Positions 1 through 9,558 of a stretch of 45,401 nucleotides of DNA are shown here, one piece after another (the first letter of the stretch is position 1; the number at the start of each line of letters is the position of its first letter). Under the pieces are notes generated by a model. The model saw only the letters and a list, made by a program, of their open reading frames with translations. It ran no database searches and was not told the origin of the DNA. A program made the position numbers and the translations under genes. Origin of the DNA: Tritrichomonas musculus (lineage: Eukaryota > Parabasalia > Tritrichomonadida > Tritrichomonadidae); assembly GCA_039105265.1 (NCBI GenBank), contig JAPFFF010000121.1, positions 1 through 45,401 on the forward strand, in the 5' to 3' direction.

Positions 1-282
1 TTTCTCAGAAATTATTGATATTTTTATATAGTTTATTTTTTATGTGCGAACATTAAAAATTTGAGTTTAATTATAAATTTATTCTTAAAATATATATAAA
101 TTTTTAGCTTTTTGGACCAATAACCTTTGAATATTTTAAGTAATTTCTATAAAAAAAAGTTATTATTCACATCTTCAGAATTTAGAACATAGCCATTTTC
201 TACTTAGCACGGCACCTAGAAAGAAGGACAAAAAAGCGAAATTGGACCTGTAATACGTAGGTGAAACTATCATGGACTCAAC

Positions 283-480
283 TTGAGCATACAATTGTCC
301 ACAGATATAAAAAAATATAGAGGAAAAGATAAACATTATTACGTCAAATGTGCTGAAACTTTGTTCAATGATGATGGAGTTCGTTGTCAATGTTCAATGG
401 ATTATACAAGAGAAGATCATTTCAAATTATGGCTTATGCGTAATGAACACATTTGCACTCCAGGCAAAGAAGTTGGCTAA
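283..480 (+). pseudogene. small open frame, probable gene fragment
   Basis: An open frame of 65 codons begins at a TTG and has no ATG near its start, so it is probably the tail of something larger. The translation has spaced Cys and His residues (VKCAETLF, VRCQCSMDY, RNEHICTP), which could be a small zinc-binding piece. I do not recognise the family. It lies upstream of a broken recombinase element and could be part of the same mobile-element debris; that is inference. Confidence 0.25.
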
Positions 481-1011
481 TTGACACTCAGTAAAGAATA
501 TTCTAATAATTAAAACTTTTATAAATAAAAAAATCTTATTATTTAATATATTAACTATTTTTTGGTTAAAAAATATAAAAAATGAAAAAAAAATATGGAT
601 ATTTTGACTTTTGAACCAATAACATCAAAACATTTTTGTTGTAAAAAATACCATTAGATTAAATATTTTTTATCAAGCTTAAAATAATGTAAAATAAATA
701 AATTAATATAAATAAATTATTGTTATAAAAAATTCCAGATCAACATTTTTTATAATCTAAAATGACCAAAAGCTTTATATGATAATAAAAATAATAATAA
801 AAACATATTTTGCATTCTAACGTTATGAAAAAAAATTCACCAAAACATGGTTATATTTATTATGGGCACAAAAAAAACTTTTTTATTTTTTATGGGCGAA
901 AAAAAATAACCCATAATCTCCCATACCGGCATCATTAGCTAGTTCTACTTTCATCAGCTCGAGTGTGTACATGTCGTTATTATCGATGTCTTTCCTGAGA
1001 TCTTTTTCATT
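481..1011. other. AT-rich intergenic stretch
   Basis: No coding signal is seen. The stretch is strongly A/T-rich with short A and T runs. Near 870-925 there are two copies of TTATGGGC and an inverted ACCCATAAT, possibly the worn edge of a mobile element. Confidence 0.4.
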
Positions 1012-1874
1012 GTGATTTATGAGAAAATAATGCCAAATTTAAACACAGATCCATACGATATAACGATTGAAAAAATGATGGTGTTTATTCAGAAAGCTAA
1101 AGACGATGGTTACGAATACGATAGTTTAAAATATGCGATCGCTTCATTGTCATACTATTTTCGTGCAAATAATCTAGATAATCTAACACAAGATATTCAA
1201 TTTGTCAATTTCCATAAAGGAATTCTTAGTGAATATGAAAGGAAGAAGAAACCCAAATAGAAAAGAGCCATGGAGACCAGAGTTTTTCGATATGTACGTT
1301 CAAGCATATGATTTTAATCAATTGTATGACACAAAATTTTTGTTTTATATGATAATTTCTTATTATGGTTTCTTACGAATTTCCGAATTACAGAACTTGA
1401 AAACAGAAATTATAAATTTTCGATCTATCATATTTTCTAAGAGCAAAGACGGGCAATGTCACTTTTCTGCCCGGGCAAATGAAATGTGACTAAAAAAAAA
1501 AAAAAAAAAGAAAGTTCGGGCAAACCTTCTGCCCGGACAAAAAAGTGGCATTCTGCCCGAACCTGCCGGGGCGGCCCTTTATACATCCCTGACTTAATAT
1601 AATGCTTAATAAAAATTTTGAAAATAATGAATATAGTGTTGATCTCACGGGTTTTCAATTAAGATACCACTTAAAAATTATATTAAAACATATTGGATTG
1701 AATGATACAGAATATTCATGGCACTCTTTCAGAAGAGGAGGTGCCCACCAAGCATCTCTCAATGGTGTTCCTGATTGTGAAATTAAAAAGCATGGCCAAT
1801 GGCTTAGTGAAGCATACATCAGAAAAAGCTGGTTTGAATATAAAAAACCAAATTTAATTTTGAAAAAAATTTAA
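1012..1874 (+). mobile_element. broken tyrosine-recombinase element (Crypton-like or other YR element)
   Basis: Three consecutive coding pieces look like parts of one tyrosine recombinase. The first resembles the helical core-binding domain. The second carries the first catalytic Arg in the context YGFLRISELQNLK. The third carries the HxxR box (WHSFRRGGAHQ) followed by KHGQWLSEAY and a Tyr-containing tail, as in the C-terminal catalytic half of the family. The copy is a fossil with about three interruptions, one of them a GC-rich insertion at about 1450-1591. No reverse transcriptase, other element gene or terminal repeat was seen, so I cannot tell a Crypton-type DNA element from a DIRS-type one. 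Confidence 0.7.
1450..1591. mobile_element. short GC-rich foldback insertion with a hAT-like end
   Basis: This about 142-bp piece is far richer in GC than its surroundings and interrupts the recombinase remnant. Its two arms are imperfect inverted repeats built on CGGGCA..ATG(T/C)CACTTTT, separated by an A18 run (1492-1509). The right end is ACATCCCTG, the same nine bases that end the element at 3535-4589. The left arm appears to lack the outermost 30-odd bases, and no clear target duplication is visible, so the left end is probably truncated. It is probably a non-autonomous DNA element; the superfamily is inferred from one end only. Confidence 0.5.
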
Positions 1875-2229
1875 ATTAAATAAAAAAAAAATTTTGTATT
1901 TTTATTTGTTTTGAAAATGGTAATGCATTATTCAAAAAGTTACCTCAAAAAAGAATTACAATTTAATAAAACGTTTATATTAAAAATTGAAAAGAAAAAT
2001 GACCAATCATATAAATTGTGAGCAAATGAAAATGTCGACAAAAATTGTGAGAAAAATTTACAAAGTTGCTTTTGAGTTTAAGTTCGAAATTATTGATCAA
2101 TCAATAAATATTTACCATAGATAAATAATTTTTTTTGGGTGAAAATATTATAAACGATCAAAAATTATATAAATTTATATTATTTCATGAGATATTTTAA
2201 TATTTTTACCTAAAAATTCTAACAAAATA
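1875..2229. other. AT-rich intergenic stretch
   Basis: No coding signal or repeat is seen between the recombinase remnant and the DHHC gene. The last few tens of bases should hold the promoter of the DHHC gene, but no clear TCAYW initiator was found next to its ATG. Confidence 0.4.
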
Positions 2230-3126
2230 ATGAGGTTGTTTTTTTTACCAATATTTTTTATCATCATTGAATCTCTTATAGAATTTTTTGTTTGGAGACG
2301 AGATGGATCAATCATAATGGACACAAATAAATGTGGGTGGAAGTTTCTTGTGAAAATTTGGGTTTTCACTTACATTTATTCGTTTATACTCTATAGTTCA
2401 GCAAGTTTTATGAACCCAGGGTATCTAAAACTTTCTTGGATTAGAGAAGTTCAAAATGATCCTACTTTCAAAGAAGAACTTGATGATAATGGTGAAAGAA
2501 GCTATTGTGAAATTTGTAATATGCCTAGACCACTTCGAGCCCATCACTGCTCGGTGTGCAAAAGATGTGTTTTGCTAATGGATCATCACTGCGATTTTAT
2601 TGGAAACTGCGTTGGATATCGAAATTATAAGGCATTTCTAGTTTTTTTAATTGAATATCCTATACATTGCGCACTGATTATGATTGTTTCATCATTTCGT
2701 ATTACAGATCCAAACAAAACAGGGGTAGATATTTTTCTTTTCATTCTTTGCTTGGCTTTCTTTGGCTTTCTTAGTTTTATAGTAGTTATGCAACTTATCG
2801 CACAAATACCTTTTGCTTTACATAATCAAACATGGATTGAGATTTCAGGAAATAAAATTAGAGATGCCCTTTATCGTAGGGCAGGCCAGAAACGCCAAAA
2901 TCGTTATGATACCTTATCTATTTTTAACAATTTAAAACAAAGACTTGGGCCAAATCCATTATTGTGGCCAATTCCAACTCCAAACAATGGGAATCCGTAT
3001 AGTTTTCCTACTAATCCTAACTTTGTTCCAGTTCATGAATTACGATTTAGCACATTAATGAATTTTGATGATGATGATGAAAGAAACCCTCTTCTTCCAG
3101 CAGCAAGACTGAGACCTTTACCATAG
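2230..3126 (+). CDS. DHHC-type protein S-palmitoyltransferase
   Basis: This 298-residue membrane enzyme belongs to the DHHC family, which transfers palmitate from acyl-CoA to cysteines of proteins on endomembranes and the plasma membrane. The cysteine-rich domain spans about residues 93-143, with CEICNMPRPLRAHHC, CSVCKRC and the catalytic DHHC at 118-121 followed by DFIGNCVGYRNY. Hydrophobic segments lie near 1-20, 40-60, 133-155 and 168-190, the usual four-helix layout. A TTxE-like element appears as QTWIE near 200. The tail is basic, then Pro/Asn-rich, and ends in an acidic DDDDE run. The ATG at 2230 gives a complete fold. Substrates cannot be told from sequence. Confidence 0.93.
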   Translation: MRLFFLPIFFIIIESLIEFFVWRRDGSIIMDTNKCGWKFLVKIWVFTYIYSFILYSSASFMNPGYLKLSWIREVQNDPTFKEELDDNGERSYCEICNMPRPLRAHHCSVCKRCVLLMDHHCDFIGNCVGYRNYKAFLVFLIEYPIHCALIMIVSSFRITDPNKTGVDIFLFILCLAFFGFLSFIVVMQLIAQIPFALHNQTWIEISGNKIRDALYRRAGQKRQNRYDTLSIFNNLKQRLGPNPLLWPIPTPNNGNPYSFPTNPNFVPVHELRFSTLMNFDDDDERNPLLPAARLRPLP

Positions 3127-3534
3127 ATATGAATTCATGCTGCGATAGTATGCATTTATTAATAATTTATTATTGTTGATTATTTGTTTATATGTTAAAG
3201 TATAGTTTTAGAATAACTGCTCTTCTGATTTATTTTATAATTGGTTTTAATTTTAGTTAGATTGGAGCATCAAATACTACCCATTTTTATATACACACTA
3301 CCACAATCAGCTTTATTTTAACCATTATTATATTTGATGTAATTGAATAATTATTTTTCTATCTGAAGCTCAAACACAAATTTGTAAAGACAACTATTTT
3401 TATAAAAAGTACAATATAAATAAGTAAATATATATTTTTAAATTAATAATCCTAGGTTTTCCTAATGTTTTGGTTCTTTATCTGTGAAAATTCACAAAAC
3501 TTATTTTGTTGTACAAACATTTGGAACATTTAAC
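3127..3534. other. AT-rich intergenic stretch
   Basis: No gene is seen. It ends with the left 8-bp target duplication (CATTTAAC, 3527-3534) of the adjacent transposable element. Confidence 0.4.
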
Positions 3535-4589
3535 CAGGGTTGTCGATCGATGATGATAAATATCGATTATCGGCTCATTATCGATAGTCCGATAATATCG
3601 ATAAAAATTTGTTCGATAACCAATAATTATCGATAAATACGTTAAGCAAAACCGCCGATATTTGGTCACTATCGGACGGTTACGGTTCGATATTCTCCGA
3701 TATTTTATAATAAAATTTCCATACTTTTTTTTTACATTTTTGATTAAAATTTGGAATTTTATATTTTTAATTGTACTTCAATAGTGCATGCTGAAATAAG
3801 CGAAATAAGGTCAGGGTGCATTATATGTCCAATATAATAATGAGAAGCTAAAAAATCAGGTTTTTGATTAATACATAAAAAGATTATTTTCAAAATTTTT
3901 AAAAAAGAACCAATTGGCCAACAAAAAAAGATTATGATTAAGAACAAAGTTATAAGACGATAATTTCCTCATATCTTCTCAGTATTAAAATATTTCCATA
4001 TTTGCAAATTAACGAATCTTAATATGTAATGAAATATTAATGCAATGCTACTAAAATAATTTGCGTTTTTTTTTATTAAAAGAATATCAAGTCTAAAAAT
4101 ATTTAGAGAAATGGAGAGAATTTTATTAATTTACAAAAAGTTATCGTGTTCACTTTTTGATAAATTTAATTTTTTTGCCAAAATAAAATTATCTTTATTG
4201 ATTTTAAATTTTATACTTAAATATTATTAGAATTATAATATATTACTTATCTTTTATTATAATAAAAGTTAATTTCCTATGAAATATAAAAAATCTTTTT
4301 TAATAATTTGATCATTTGTACATACAAGCTTTTTTATATGTCATTACTTGAAAAAATAACTTTTATATAATTATATAACAATTAAATAGCCATAATTTCT
4401 AGTAAATATCTTTTCTTTACCTTAAAAAAGTTAAAAATATCGGTCATTATTGGCCATGATAAAAACCGTTTTTATCGATAATGATATTTATTATCGGATA
4501 GTATCGGTTATTCTACTCTACTCCCGATAATATCGATAATATTGGCAACGTATTTAACCGTTATCGGACACTATCGATAAACATCCCTG
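3535..4589. mobile_element. non-autonomous hAT-like DNA element (MITE-like), 1055 bp
   Basis: The element starts CAGGGTTGT and ends ACATCCCTG, a short terminal inverted repeat with the CAGGG start common in hAT transposons. It is flanked on both sides by the identical 8-bp sequence CATTTAAC (3527-3534 and 4590-4597), the target-duplication length of hAT elements. Both subterminal zones are crowded with TATCGATA and CCGATA motifs in both orientations, which are candidate transposase-binding repeats. The AT-rich interior has no transposase-like frame. The intact duplication argues for fairly recent insertion. It sits about 125 bp upstream of the prefoldin ATG. Confidence 0.88.
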
Positions 4590-4717
4590 CATTTAACACA
4601 ATATAATAATTTTTTTAGACAATTTTCCCTAAATATTAAAAAATAGTATCTAATTTAACAAACAATGATCGTTACACGATTAAATTGCATTCAATTATTT
4701 CCTAATTTTAATCAATC

Positions 4718-4722
4718 TCATA
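4718..4722 (+). promoter_or_regulatory. initiator-like TCATA before the prefoldin gene
   Basis: TCATA fits the trichomonad initiator consensus TCAYW and lies immediately upstream of the ATG at 4723. If used, it would give a leader of about three bases, normal for Trichomonas vaginalis. This is a pattern match only. Confidence 0.4.
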
Positions 4723-5106
4723 ATGTCAGGCCAGGATCCGGTTCAAATTCGCCTTCCCGAAGAACAAATGCAACAATTCATCAAATTACGACAAGAAGAT
4801 GAACGCCTTACAGAGAATCTTAACAAAGTTACCGCCCAACTTGATCTCGAACTTCGAAATCGCCGAACTAAGTTTGTTACTCGTCGAGAGATTTCTTCAT
4901 ATCCAGAAGATACACGCGTCTTTCAATCAGTTGGTAAAGCATTTGTACTTGGTACAGTTCCAAAGATTTGCGAATCCCTCCGTGATGATCTTAAAAAGAG
5001 TGATGATAAAATTCTCAAAATTAAGAAAACAGGAATTTTCATTGTTTCTCAACGTGATGAAACAAATAGTCAGATCAGCGAACTTGTAAAACCATTTATG
5101 AAATAA
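4723..5106 (+). CDS. PFDN1: prefoldin subunit 1-like (beta-type prefoldin)
   Basis: This 127-residue protein has the beta-prefoldin layout: an N-terminal helix with heptads (about 10-50), a central beta-hairpin zone and a C-terminal helix (about 85-127). The central block DTRVFQSVGKAFVLGT matches the subunit 1 signature (Y/F-x-SVGR-x-F-x-L). Prefoldin is a hexameric cytosolic chaperone that delivers actin and tubulin to the CCT chaperonin. Length and start agree with the family. Assignment to subunit 1 rather than another beta subunit rests on the SVGKAF block, so it is likely but not certain. Confidence 0.8.
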   Translation: MSGQDPVQIRLPEEQMQQFIKLRQEDERLTENLNKVTAQLDLELRNRRTKFVTRREISSYPEDTRVFQSVGKAFVLGTVPKICESLRDDLKKSDDKILKIKKTGIFIVSQRDETNSQISELVKPFMK

Positions 5107-5484
5107 GTGAGATTCAAAATATGATAATTTTTTTTTTACATAAAAGTAAATTTTTTTTTTCATAAGACAGTTTATTTTCTATTTAATGCAATATCAATTT
5201 ATAAGTCAAAAAAATTCTTTTTTCTCACCATTTAATTCAATCGAATAATCAATCTTTGGAAATGAATTTGGCTCACTTAAGCATTTTATAAACAATTTTC
5301 TCAAAATACATAGCACATTTCTTATTAATATGCAAAAAAAAAAAAAAAAAAAAGAAATGCGCTAAGCTTTTTATATTAATATGCCAAAAACAAAAACATT
5401 ACTATCATAATAGTTACATTACAAAAAGCTTTAATTCATGATATTAACATATAAACAACAAACATTAAAATAAAATTAATTGGA
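5107..5484. other. 3' intergenic stretch between convergent genes
   Basis: This holds the 3' ends of the prefoldin (+) and second DHHC (-) genes. It includes an A21 run at 5334-5354. No gene is seen. Confidence 0.4.
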
Positions 5485-6249
5485 CTACTCTCTTTTGATT
5501 TTATAATTGGTAATACAGGAAAAGTGAGTAAGTCTTTGAGGAAATTTGCTGATGTTATCCATTATATAATCATAAGTAGAAATCCCATTAACTTGAAAAA
5601 ATATATGATAGATAATCAAAACCATCATTGGAATGGCAAGCCCTAAATAAAAACCAATTGATACAGCATATAATATCCAAAAAATCAAAGGAGTTACCTT
5701 TTGCTTCAAATATTTTGTCGCTGAACTTAAATAAATATTTTTATTATTTTTGTATGTGATTCCATAAATAATAAGCTGAGTCATTGCAATAATAGCTGAT
5801 GTTACAAGAAGTAAACATCCAAAGAAAAAAATATAGTAATTTGATTGAGTTACACAATTATTAATATATCGACAATGATGATCAAATCCAACGCGACATT
5901 TATTGCACATTCTGCAATGTTTTGCATTATTTGGAACAGTTTTTTTACAGAATCTGCAGTAGTGCCCAAAATCTTTTGAAAATATTCTAGGTAGAGGATG
6001 CGTCGTTAGGGTGGCACCTACAAATAGTAACACACCAAAAACGTAGGTAATAAGAAAAAGTGGAGTCCAAAAAGCGTTCCATTTTTTCGTTGAAATCGCA
6101 AAATTAAAAACAAAATAGCAGACGCAAGGCGAAGCTGTTAAAAACCATGCAAGAATTTGGTGAGAATCAAGAGGCCACGAAACGCCGTTATGCCGATGAA
6201 AATCTCTAGGAGGAGCCTTAATTGGATTAAATTTTAATTTGAAAACGTT
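5485..6249 (-). CDS. second DHHC palmitoyltransferase, start codon not found
   Basis: The open frame encodes up to 254 residues. DHHC is at about 123-126, inside CRFCKKTVPNNAKHCRMCN..CRVGFDHHCRYINNCV, the family's cysteine-rich domain. Membrane helices flank it, and STYDYI stands where the TTxE motif is expected. The frame stays open upstream to 6249 and encodes a family-like N-terminus (RDFHRHNGVSWPLD, then two hydrophobic segments). It then meets a TAA at 6250-6252 with no ATG anywhere in frame before the divergent CEP19-like gene at 6347. The first candidate start further in, a GTG at 6031-6033, would cut off those helices. The gene may have an upstream exon, have lost its start, or carry a sequence error. 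Confidence 0.85.
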   Translation of the reverse strand, partial: NVFKLKFNPIKAPPRDFHRHNGVSWPLDSHQILAWFLTASPCVCYFVFNFAISTKKWNAFWTPLFLITYVFGVLLFVGATLTTHPLPRIFSKDFGHYCRFCKKTVPNNAKHCRMCNKCRVGFDHHCRYINNCVTQSNYYIFFFGCLLLVTSAIIAMTQLIIYGITYKNNKNIYLSSATKYLKQKVTPLIFWILYAVSIGFYLGLAIPMMVLIIYHIFFQVNGISTYDYIMDNISKFPQRLTHFSCITNYKIKRE

Positions 6250-6346
6250 TTATATTCAATATTCAGAACTATTTTAAATGAATTGAAAAATTCAATTATA
6301 TAAAACAAAAAGTTGAAATGACCGTTTAGTTTTTAAAAAATCTAAT
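6250..6346. promoter_or_regulatory. compact divergent intergenic region
   Basis: These 97 bases separate the DHHC frame (-) from the CEP19-like gene (+) and should hold both promoters if both genes are whole. No perfect TCAYW initiator was found next to the CEP19 ATG. No CAT triplet, that is no minus-strand ATG, occurs here. Confidence 0.4.
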
Positions 6347-6760
6347 ATGGCAGTCAAAATCACTCGATTAGCATGCAGTTTTAATCCCCCATCTATCAGT
6401 ATTGAATATAGTGATAAATCAAAACAATTACAATATCGTCAATTTCCAGTAGTATTTGGAAATTTCTCTTTACCAGATGCGTTATACACAACACTTGTGA
6501 CAGATTATCCAGATTTCTTTAACAGTAATACAATATCTTTAAACAAGCTTAAAAAATTTGTTCAAATTATTATTAAAAAAGCCCCTACTGTTGACTTATC
6601 AAACGTGGCTCAAACAAATGAGGAAGAATATATAAAGTACAAACAACAAATGAATCGTGAATTTGAAATGAATGCAATTAAACCAGGAGATCCTCAATAT
6701 CAATATGACTTAAGAGCTGATATAGAACCTGATGAACCATGCGAATGGGATGATGAATAA
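6347..6760 (+). CDS. CEP19: CEP19-like centriole/basal-body protein
   Basis: This 137-residue protein matches the whole length of the CEP19 family. The N-terminal strand FNPPSISIEYSDKSKQLQYR corresponds to the family's PPAI..YE..I.GK.R.R. A central helical zone (LNKLKKFVQIII) follows, then the C-terminal signature GDPQYQYDLRADI..DEPCEWD, like the animal DPNFVYDIEVEF..CGWD. In animals CEP19 sits on the mother centriole, is recruited through FOP/CEP350 and helps RABL2 and IFT-B enter the cilium. A role at flagellar basal bodies here is inference. The call rests on two conserved blocks in the right order and the right length. Confidence 0.82.
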   Translation: MAVKITRLACSFNPPSISIEYSDKSKQLQYRQFPVVFGNFSLPDALYTTLVTDYPDFFNSNTISLNKLKKFVQIIIKKAPTVDLSNVAQTNEEEYIKYKQQMNREFEMNAIKPGDPQYQYDLRADIEPDEPCEWDDE

Positions 6761-7086
6761 AATAATACATTTGATGATCAATAAATTTTTAATTCAACCA
6801 ACACATAAGTTATTTGATAAGTAATAATTTTTTTTATAATTTATTAATTGAGAAATATAATAAACAATTTCATTCATGGTAATCCAATTTTTATTTATTA
6901 TGGTTAATGATTATTATTATATCATTTTAATAAATTATTTATGAAGTTACAAATTATTTAGATATAATGCAAGTTTATAAGAAAAAAAATTCTTATTTTA
7001 AAACAAACAAATCCAATAAATATATCATTTCTTTTATCACTTTTAATAATAATATATAAAAATATAAATACAAAAATCAAATATCA
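6761..7086. other. AT-rich 3' intergenic stretch
   Basis: This separates the convergent CEP19-like (+) and TELO2-like (-) genes. It holds only A/T-rich sequence with short direct repeats; no gene is seen. Confidence 0.4.
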
Positions 7087-9384
7087 CTACATTGCAGAAG
7101 CACCCGGAATAAGACTATTAAGATCATCTTCATGCCTTTGAGCAAGCAATGCACAAGTTGACTGAGCAATATCTCTGCACATTTCATCAGGATCATTTTC
7201 AGCTTCATTTACCAAATATTCACCAACGTCATCATTTGCTCTGTAATTCTTCATTTCACGCACAGCGCAGGAACAAGCAAATAAAACAGCTCTTCTAGCG
7301 TTTGGTGGCCTGACACCGCTCAAAACAATGACAACTTGGAGTAGATCAGCACACATTCTATCAAGTTCGAGAACAGACTGTCCAGCTGCTTCAACAATGA
7401 TTGCTAATGTTGTCATTGTTTGAGCTGCTTCAAGTCCATCTTCTTCAATTGCTACAGATTCAATATCCATTGCATTCAATATTCCATAAAAATAAATGAG
7501 CGCACACTTACTGAATTTATTAACAGCACTAACAGCTGTGATTTTAGTTCTGGCTCTGCCCCATCGCCTTGTGTGGGCTTCAATGAGCGTCACAGTCTTT
7601 TTCTCTGGTCGAGGAAGTTCGCTCATTTCTGATGCAGCATAGGCAATGGCTGATATCAATTGAAGCTTTCTCCCGAGGGAATGCGTGCGCTTCTTACGGA
7701 GTTCAGCAATAACCATCTTTGCCACTGGAATTGGGAAAGTTGTCATTAATGCGACGAGAGCCTGTCGACGATGCTCATCAAAATCATCTTGGTTATATTC
7801 ATTATCAACACTGAGAAGAATTGTGAGCAGTTCTTGACCAAATTGAGTGAGTTCGTTTTCTGTCATCTTTTTGATGATATCTGCTGCTGTTGAAATGGCT
7901 GTTTGGAACTTTTTAAAACGATCTACATCATTTTCATCTGTACGAAATTGGGCGATTAGTTCTCTTGGATGAAGAACACGTGTATCATCATGACCTTCGT
8001 CATCATCAATCGCATAGGGCGTTAATTCTTCATCATCATCGTCATTATCATCATTCTTTTGCTGTTTGAGCTCTTCAGCTTCATCAAATGGTGCATCAAT
8101 ATCAATATCAGAATCAGATGATTCTTTATCATTGCCATCTTCTTTATTCTCGTCATCAGAATCTTCATTGAGCATCTTTTTATTCATTAATTCTTTTTCT
8201 ATTCTATCCATTGGATCGTTCCCGTCTTCCTCTTCTTTGGGATGAAGTTCATCAAATTTGACTGGTTGGTCAGGTAATAAAATAGCTGTTATTGTTTCAC
8301 CTATTTGAAGACCAAATCGGCGAATTTCTGGTGATGAAATACTGATATGGGCAGAAACACCAGACATGATTAATGATGTAGCTTTACATGCTTTTAACTG
8401 ATCTTGATTAGTTCGTGGTAAGATACGAAGAATGGCAAGCGATAATTGCCTATGAAGAGCAGTAGACATTTGAGTAATAAGCTTATGACGTGACCAAATG
8501 TCACCACACTTTTCTAGAGTATTTAGAGCTTCGCCTTGACCGCATAAAAAGTCGACAATAGTGAAAAGAGCACTATCACTTAATACTTTCTGTGTTAAAA
8601 AGTGGGTGGAAATCAGTCGTTTGACTCGGTCGCTCTTTGGATATATAACTGCTAAAACAGAAGATGCAAATGAGCTTTGCTTTTGTTTATGTTCAGAGCT
8701 AGTGGTATCTTCAATAAGAGATAGCAAAAAAGGTGAAATTGCAGATTGATTCAAATGAATTAAATCAGAAGCAGCTTCAGCAACTTCAATAACAGTAAAT
8801 TTCCTTTTCCATAAATATTCCATTAAATTTAAAACAGAATATTTTGATAATATAAATGCATCAAGTTTTGTTAAAGATAATGATAATCGTTCGAAAAATG
8901 GCTGATGCTTAAGTTGCTGAGGTATAGGTTTTTCTTCAAGTGCTGATGCAACACGATCTGGGATCGAAAATATTATTTGCAGGACTTCGTTATAAATTAT
9001 ACTTTCGTTACTTTCTTCTTCAAAGCCTCTGCTTTCGAGTCTTTGGCGAGCGATGTCTATTGTTTGCGAATATAACTTCCTTTTTGACCACTTTTTAAGA
9101 TACTTTATAGATGCCTCTTTGGATTGTGAATTTTTTAAGCACGATACAATAATTGATAAAACAGAAAATTCAGGTGAAAAAAGCCAAAAATCAATACATT
9201 CAAGTTTAACATCAACGGGAAAAAGATTTCCAAAAGTTGGAATAACTGAGGATAAAACTGCTTCAAGATAAGGTTGTAATAATAATTGATCTTCTTTCAA
9301 TTGATCAGAAATTGAACGGACAAGTTGCGCTACTTTTTTAACATCACGCTTTTCATCTTTAAGATTTGCTATTTGTGTTTTCAT
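7087..9384 (-). CDS. TELO2: TELO2/Tel2 family protein (TTT complex)
   Basis: This 765-residue alpha-helical repeat protein carries the Tel2 conserved region. There is SPEIRRFGLQIGETI in the family's R..GM..AE position, an acidic linker (about 385-460), LTPYAIDDDE at about 452-462 where Tel2 proteins have L.PYD, and HPRELIAQFRTDENDVDRF, like the P.YLR.LIE.L....D..R block. Tel2 acts with Tti1 and Tti2 as an HSP90 co-chaperone that stabilises PIKK kinases such as TOR, ATM and ATR. The length is close to that of known family members. The ATG at 9384 directly follows a TCACT initiator-like motif. Tti1 and Tti2 are not in this window. Confidence 0.85.
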   Translation of the reverse strand: MKTQIANLKDEKRDVKKVAQLVRSISDQLKEDQLLLQPYLEAVLSSVIPTFGNLFPVDVKLECIDFWLFSPEFSVLSIIVSCLKNSQSKEASIKYLKKWSKRKLYSQTIDIARQRLESRGFEEESNESIIYNEVLQIIFSIPDRVASALEEKPIPQQLKHQPFFERLSLSLTKLDAFILSKYSVLNLMEYLWKRKFTVIEVAEAASDLIHLNQSAISPFLLSLIEDTTSSEHKQKQSSFASSVLAVIYPKSDRVKRLISTHFLTQKVLSDSALFTIVDFLCGQGEALNTLEKCGDIWSRHKLITQMSTALHRQLSLAILRILPRTNQDQLKACKATSLIMSGVSAHISISSPEIRRFGLQIGETITAILLPDQPVKFDELHPKEEEDGNDPMDRIEKELMNKKMLNEDSDDENKEDGNDKESSDSDIDIDAPFDEAEELKQQKNDDNDDDDEELTPYAIDDDEGHDDTRVLHPRELIAQFRTDENDVDRFKKFQTAISTAADIIKKMTENELTQFGQELLTILLSVDNEYNQDDFDEHRRQALVALMTTFPIPVAKMVIAELRKKRTHSLGRKLQLISAIAYAASEMSELPRPEKKTVTLIEAHTRRWGRARTKITAVSAVNKFSKCALIYFYGILNAMDIESVAIEEDGLEAAQTMTTLAIIVEAAGQSVLELDRMCADLLQVVIVLSGVRPPNARRAVLFACSCAVREMKNYRANDDVGEYLVNEAENDPDEMCRDIAQSTCALLAQRHEDDLNSLIPGASAM

Positions 9385-9386
9385 TC

Positions 9387-9391
9387 AGTGA
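9387..9391 (-). promoter_or_regulatory. initiator-like TCACT before TELO2
   Basis: On the minus strand TCACT matches the trichomonad initiator TCAYW exactly. Its A (9389) lies five bases before the ATG, which supports the chosen start and gives a very short leader. Confidence 0.5.
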
Positions 9392-9485
9392 AAAATAGAT
9401 TTTTAATTTTATTTTCTTTTTTGGCCGGCTAAAAATCGGCAACTTTTTCATAGATTACAAAATTATTAGGCTAAATAATGGCCAA

Positions 9486-9528
<43 letters not shown>
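9486..9528. repeat. T16A27 homopolymer junction
   Basis: A run of 16 T is followed directly by 27 A between the TELO2 promoter and the 3' end of the mannosidase gene. It can fold back on itself and is prone to slippage in replication and sequencing. Confidence 0.8.
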
Positions 9529-9558
9529 TAATATAGTGAGTATATACTTTTTAATTAA

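Noticed and set aside
1492-1509. Poly-A runs as tails of SINEs or processed retrocopies
   Set aside because: Runs of 18-30 A or T recur throughout this window without adjacent SINE-like or gene-derived sequence or target duplications.
3759-3947. 62-residue minus frame inside the hAT-like element as a transposase relic
   Set aside because: It is short, hydrophobic and A/T-driven, with no hAT motif.
6031-6033. GTG as start of the second DHHC protein
   Set aside because: The conserved N-terminal segment lies upstream in the same frame, and GTG starts are not expected in this kind of organism.
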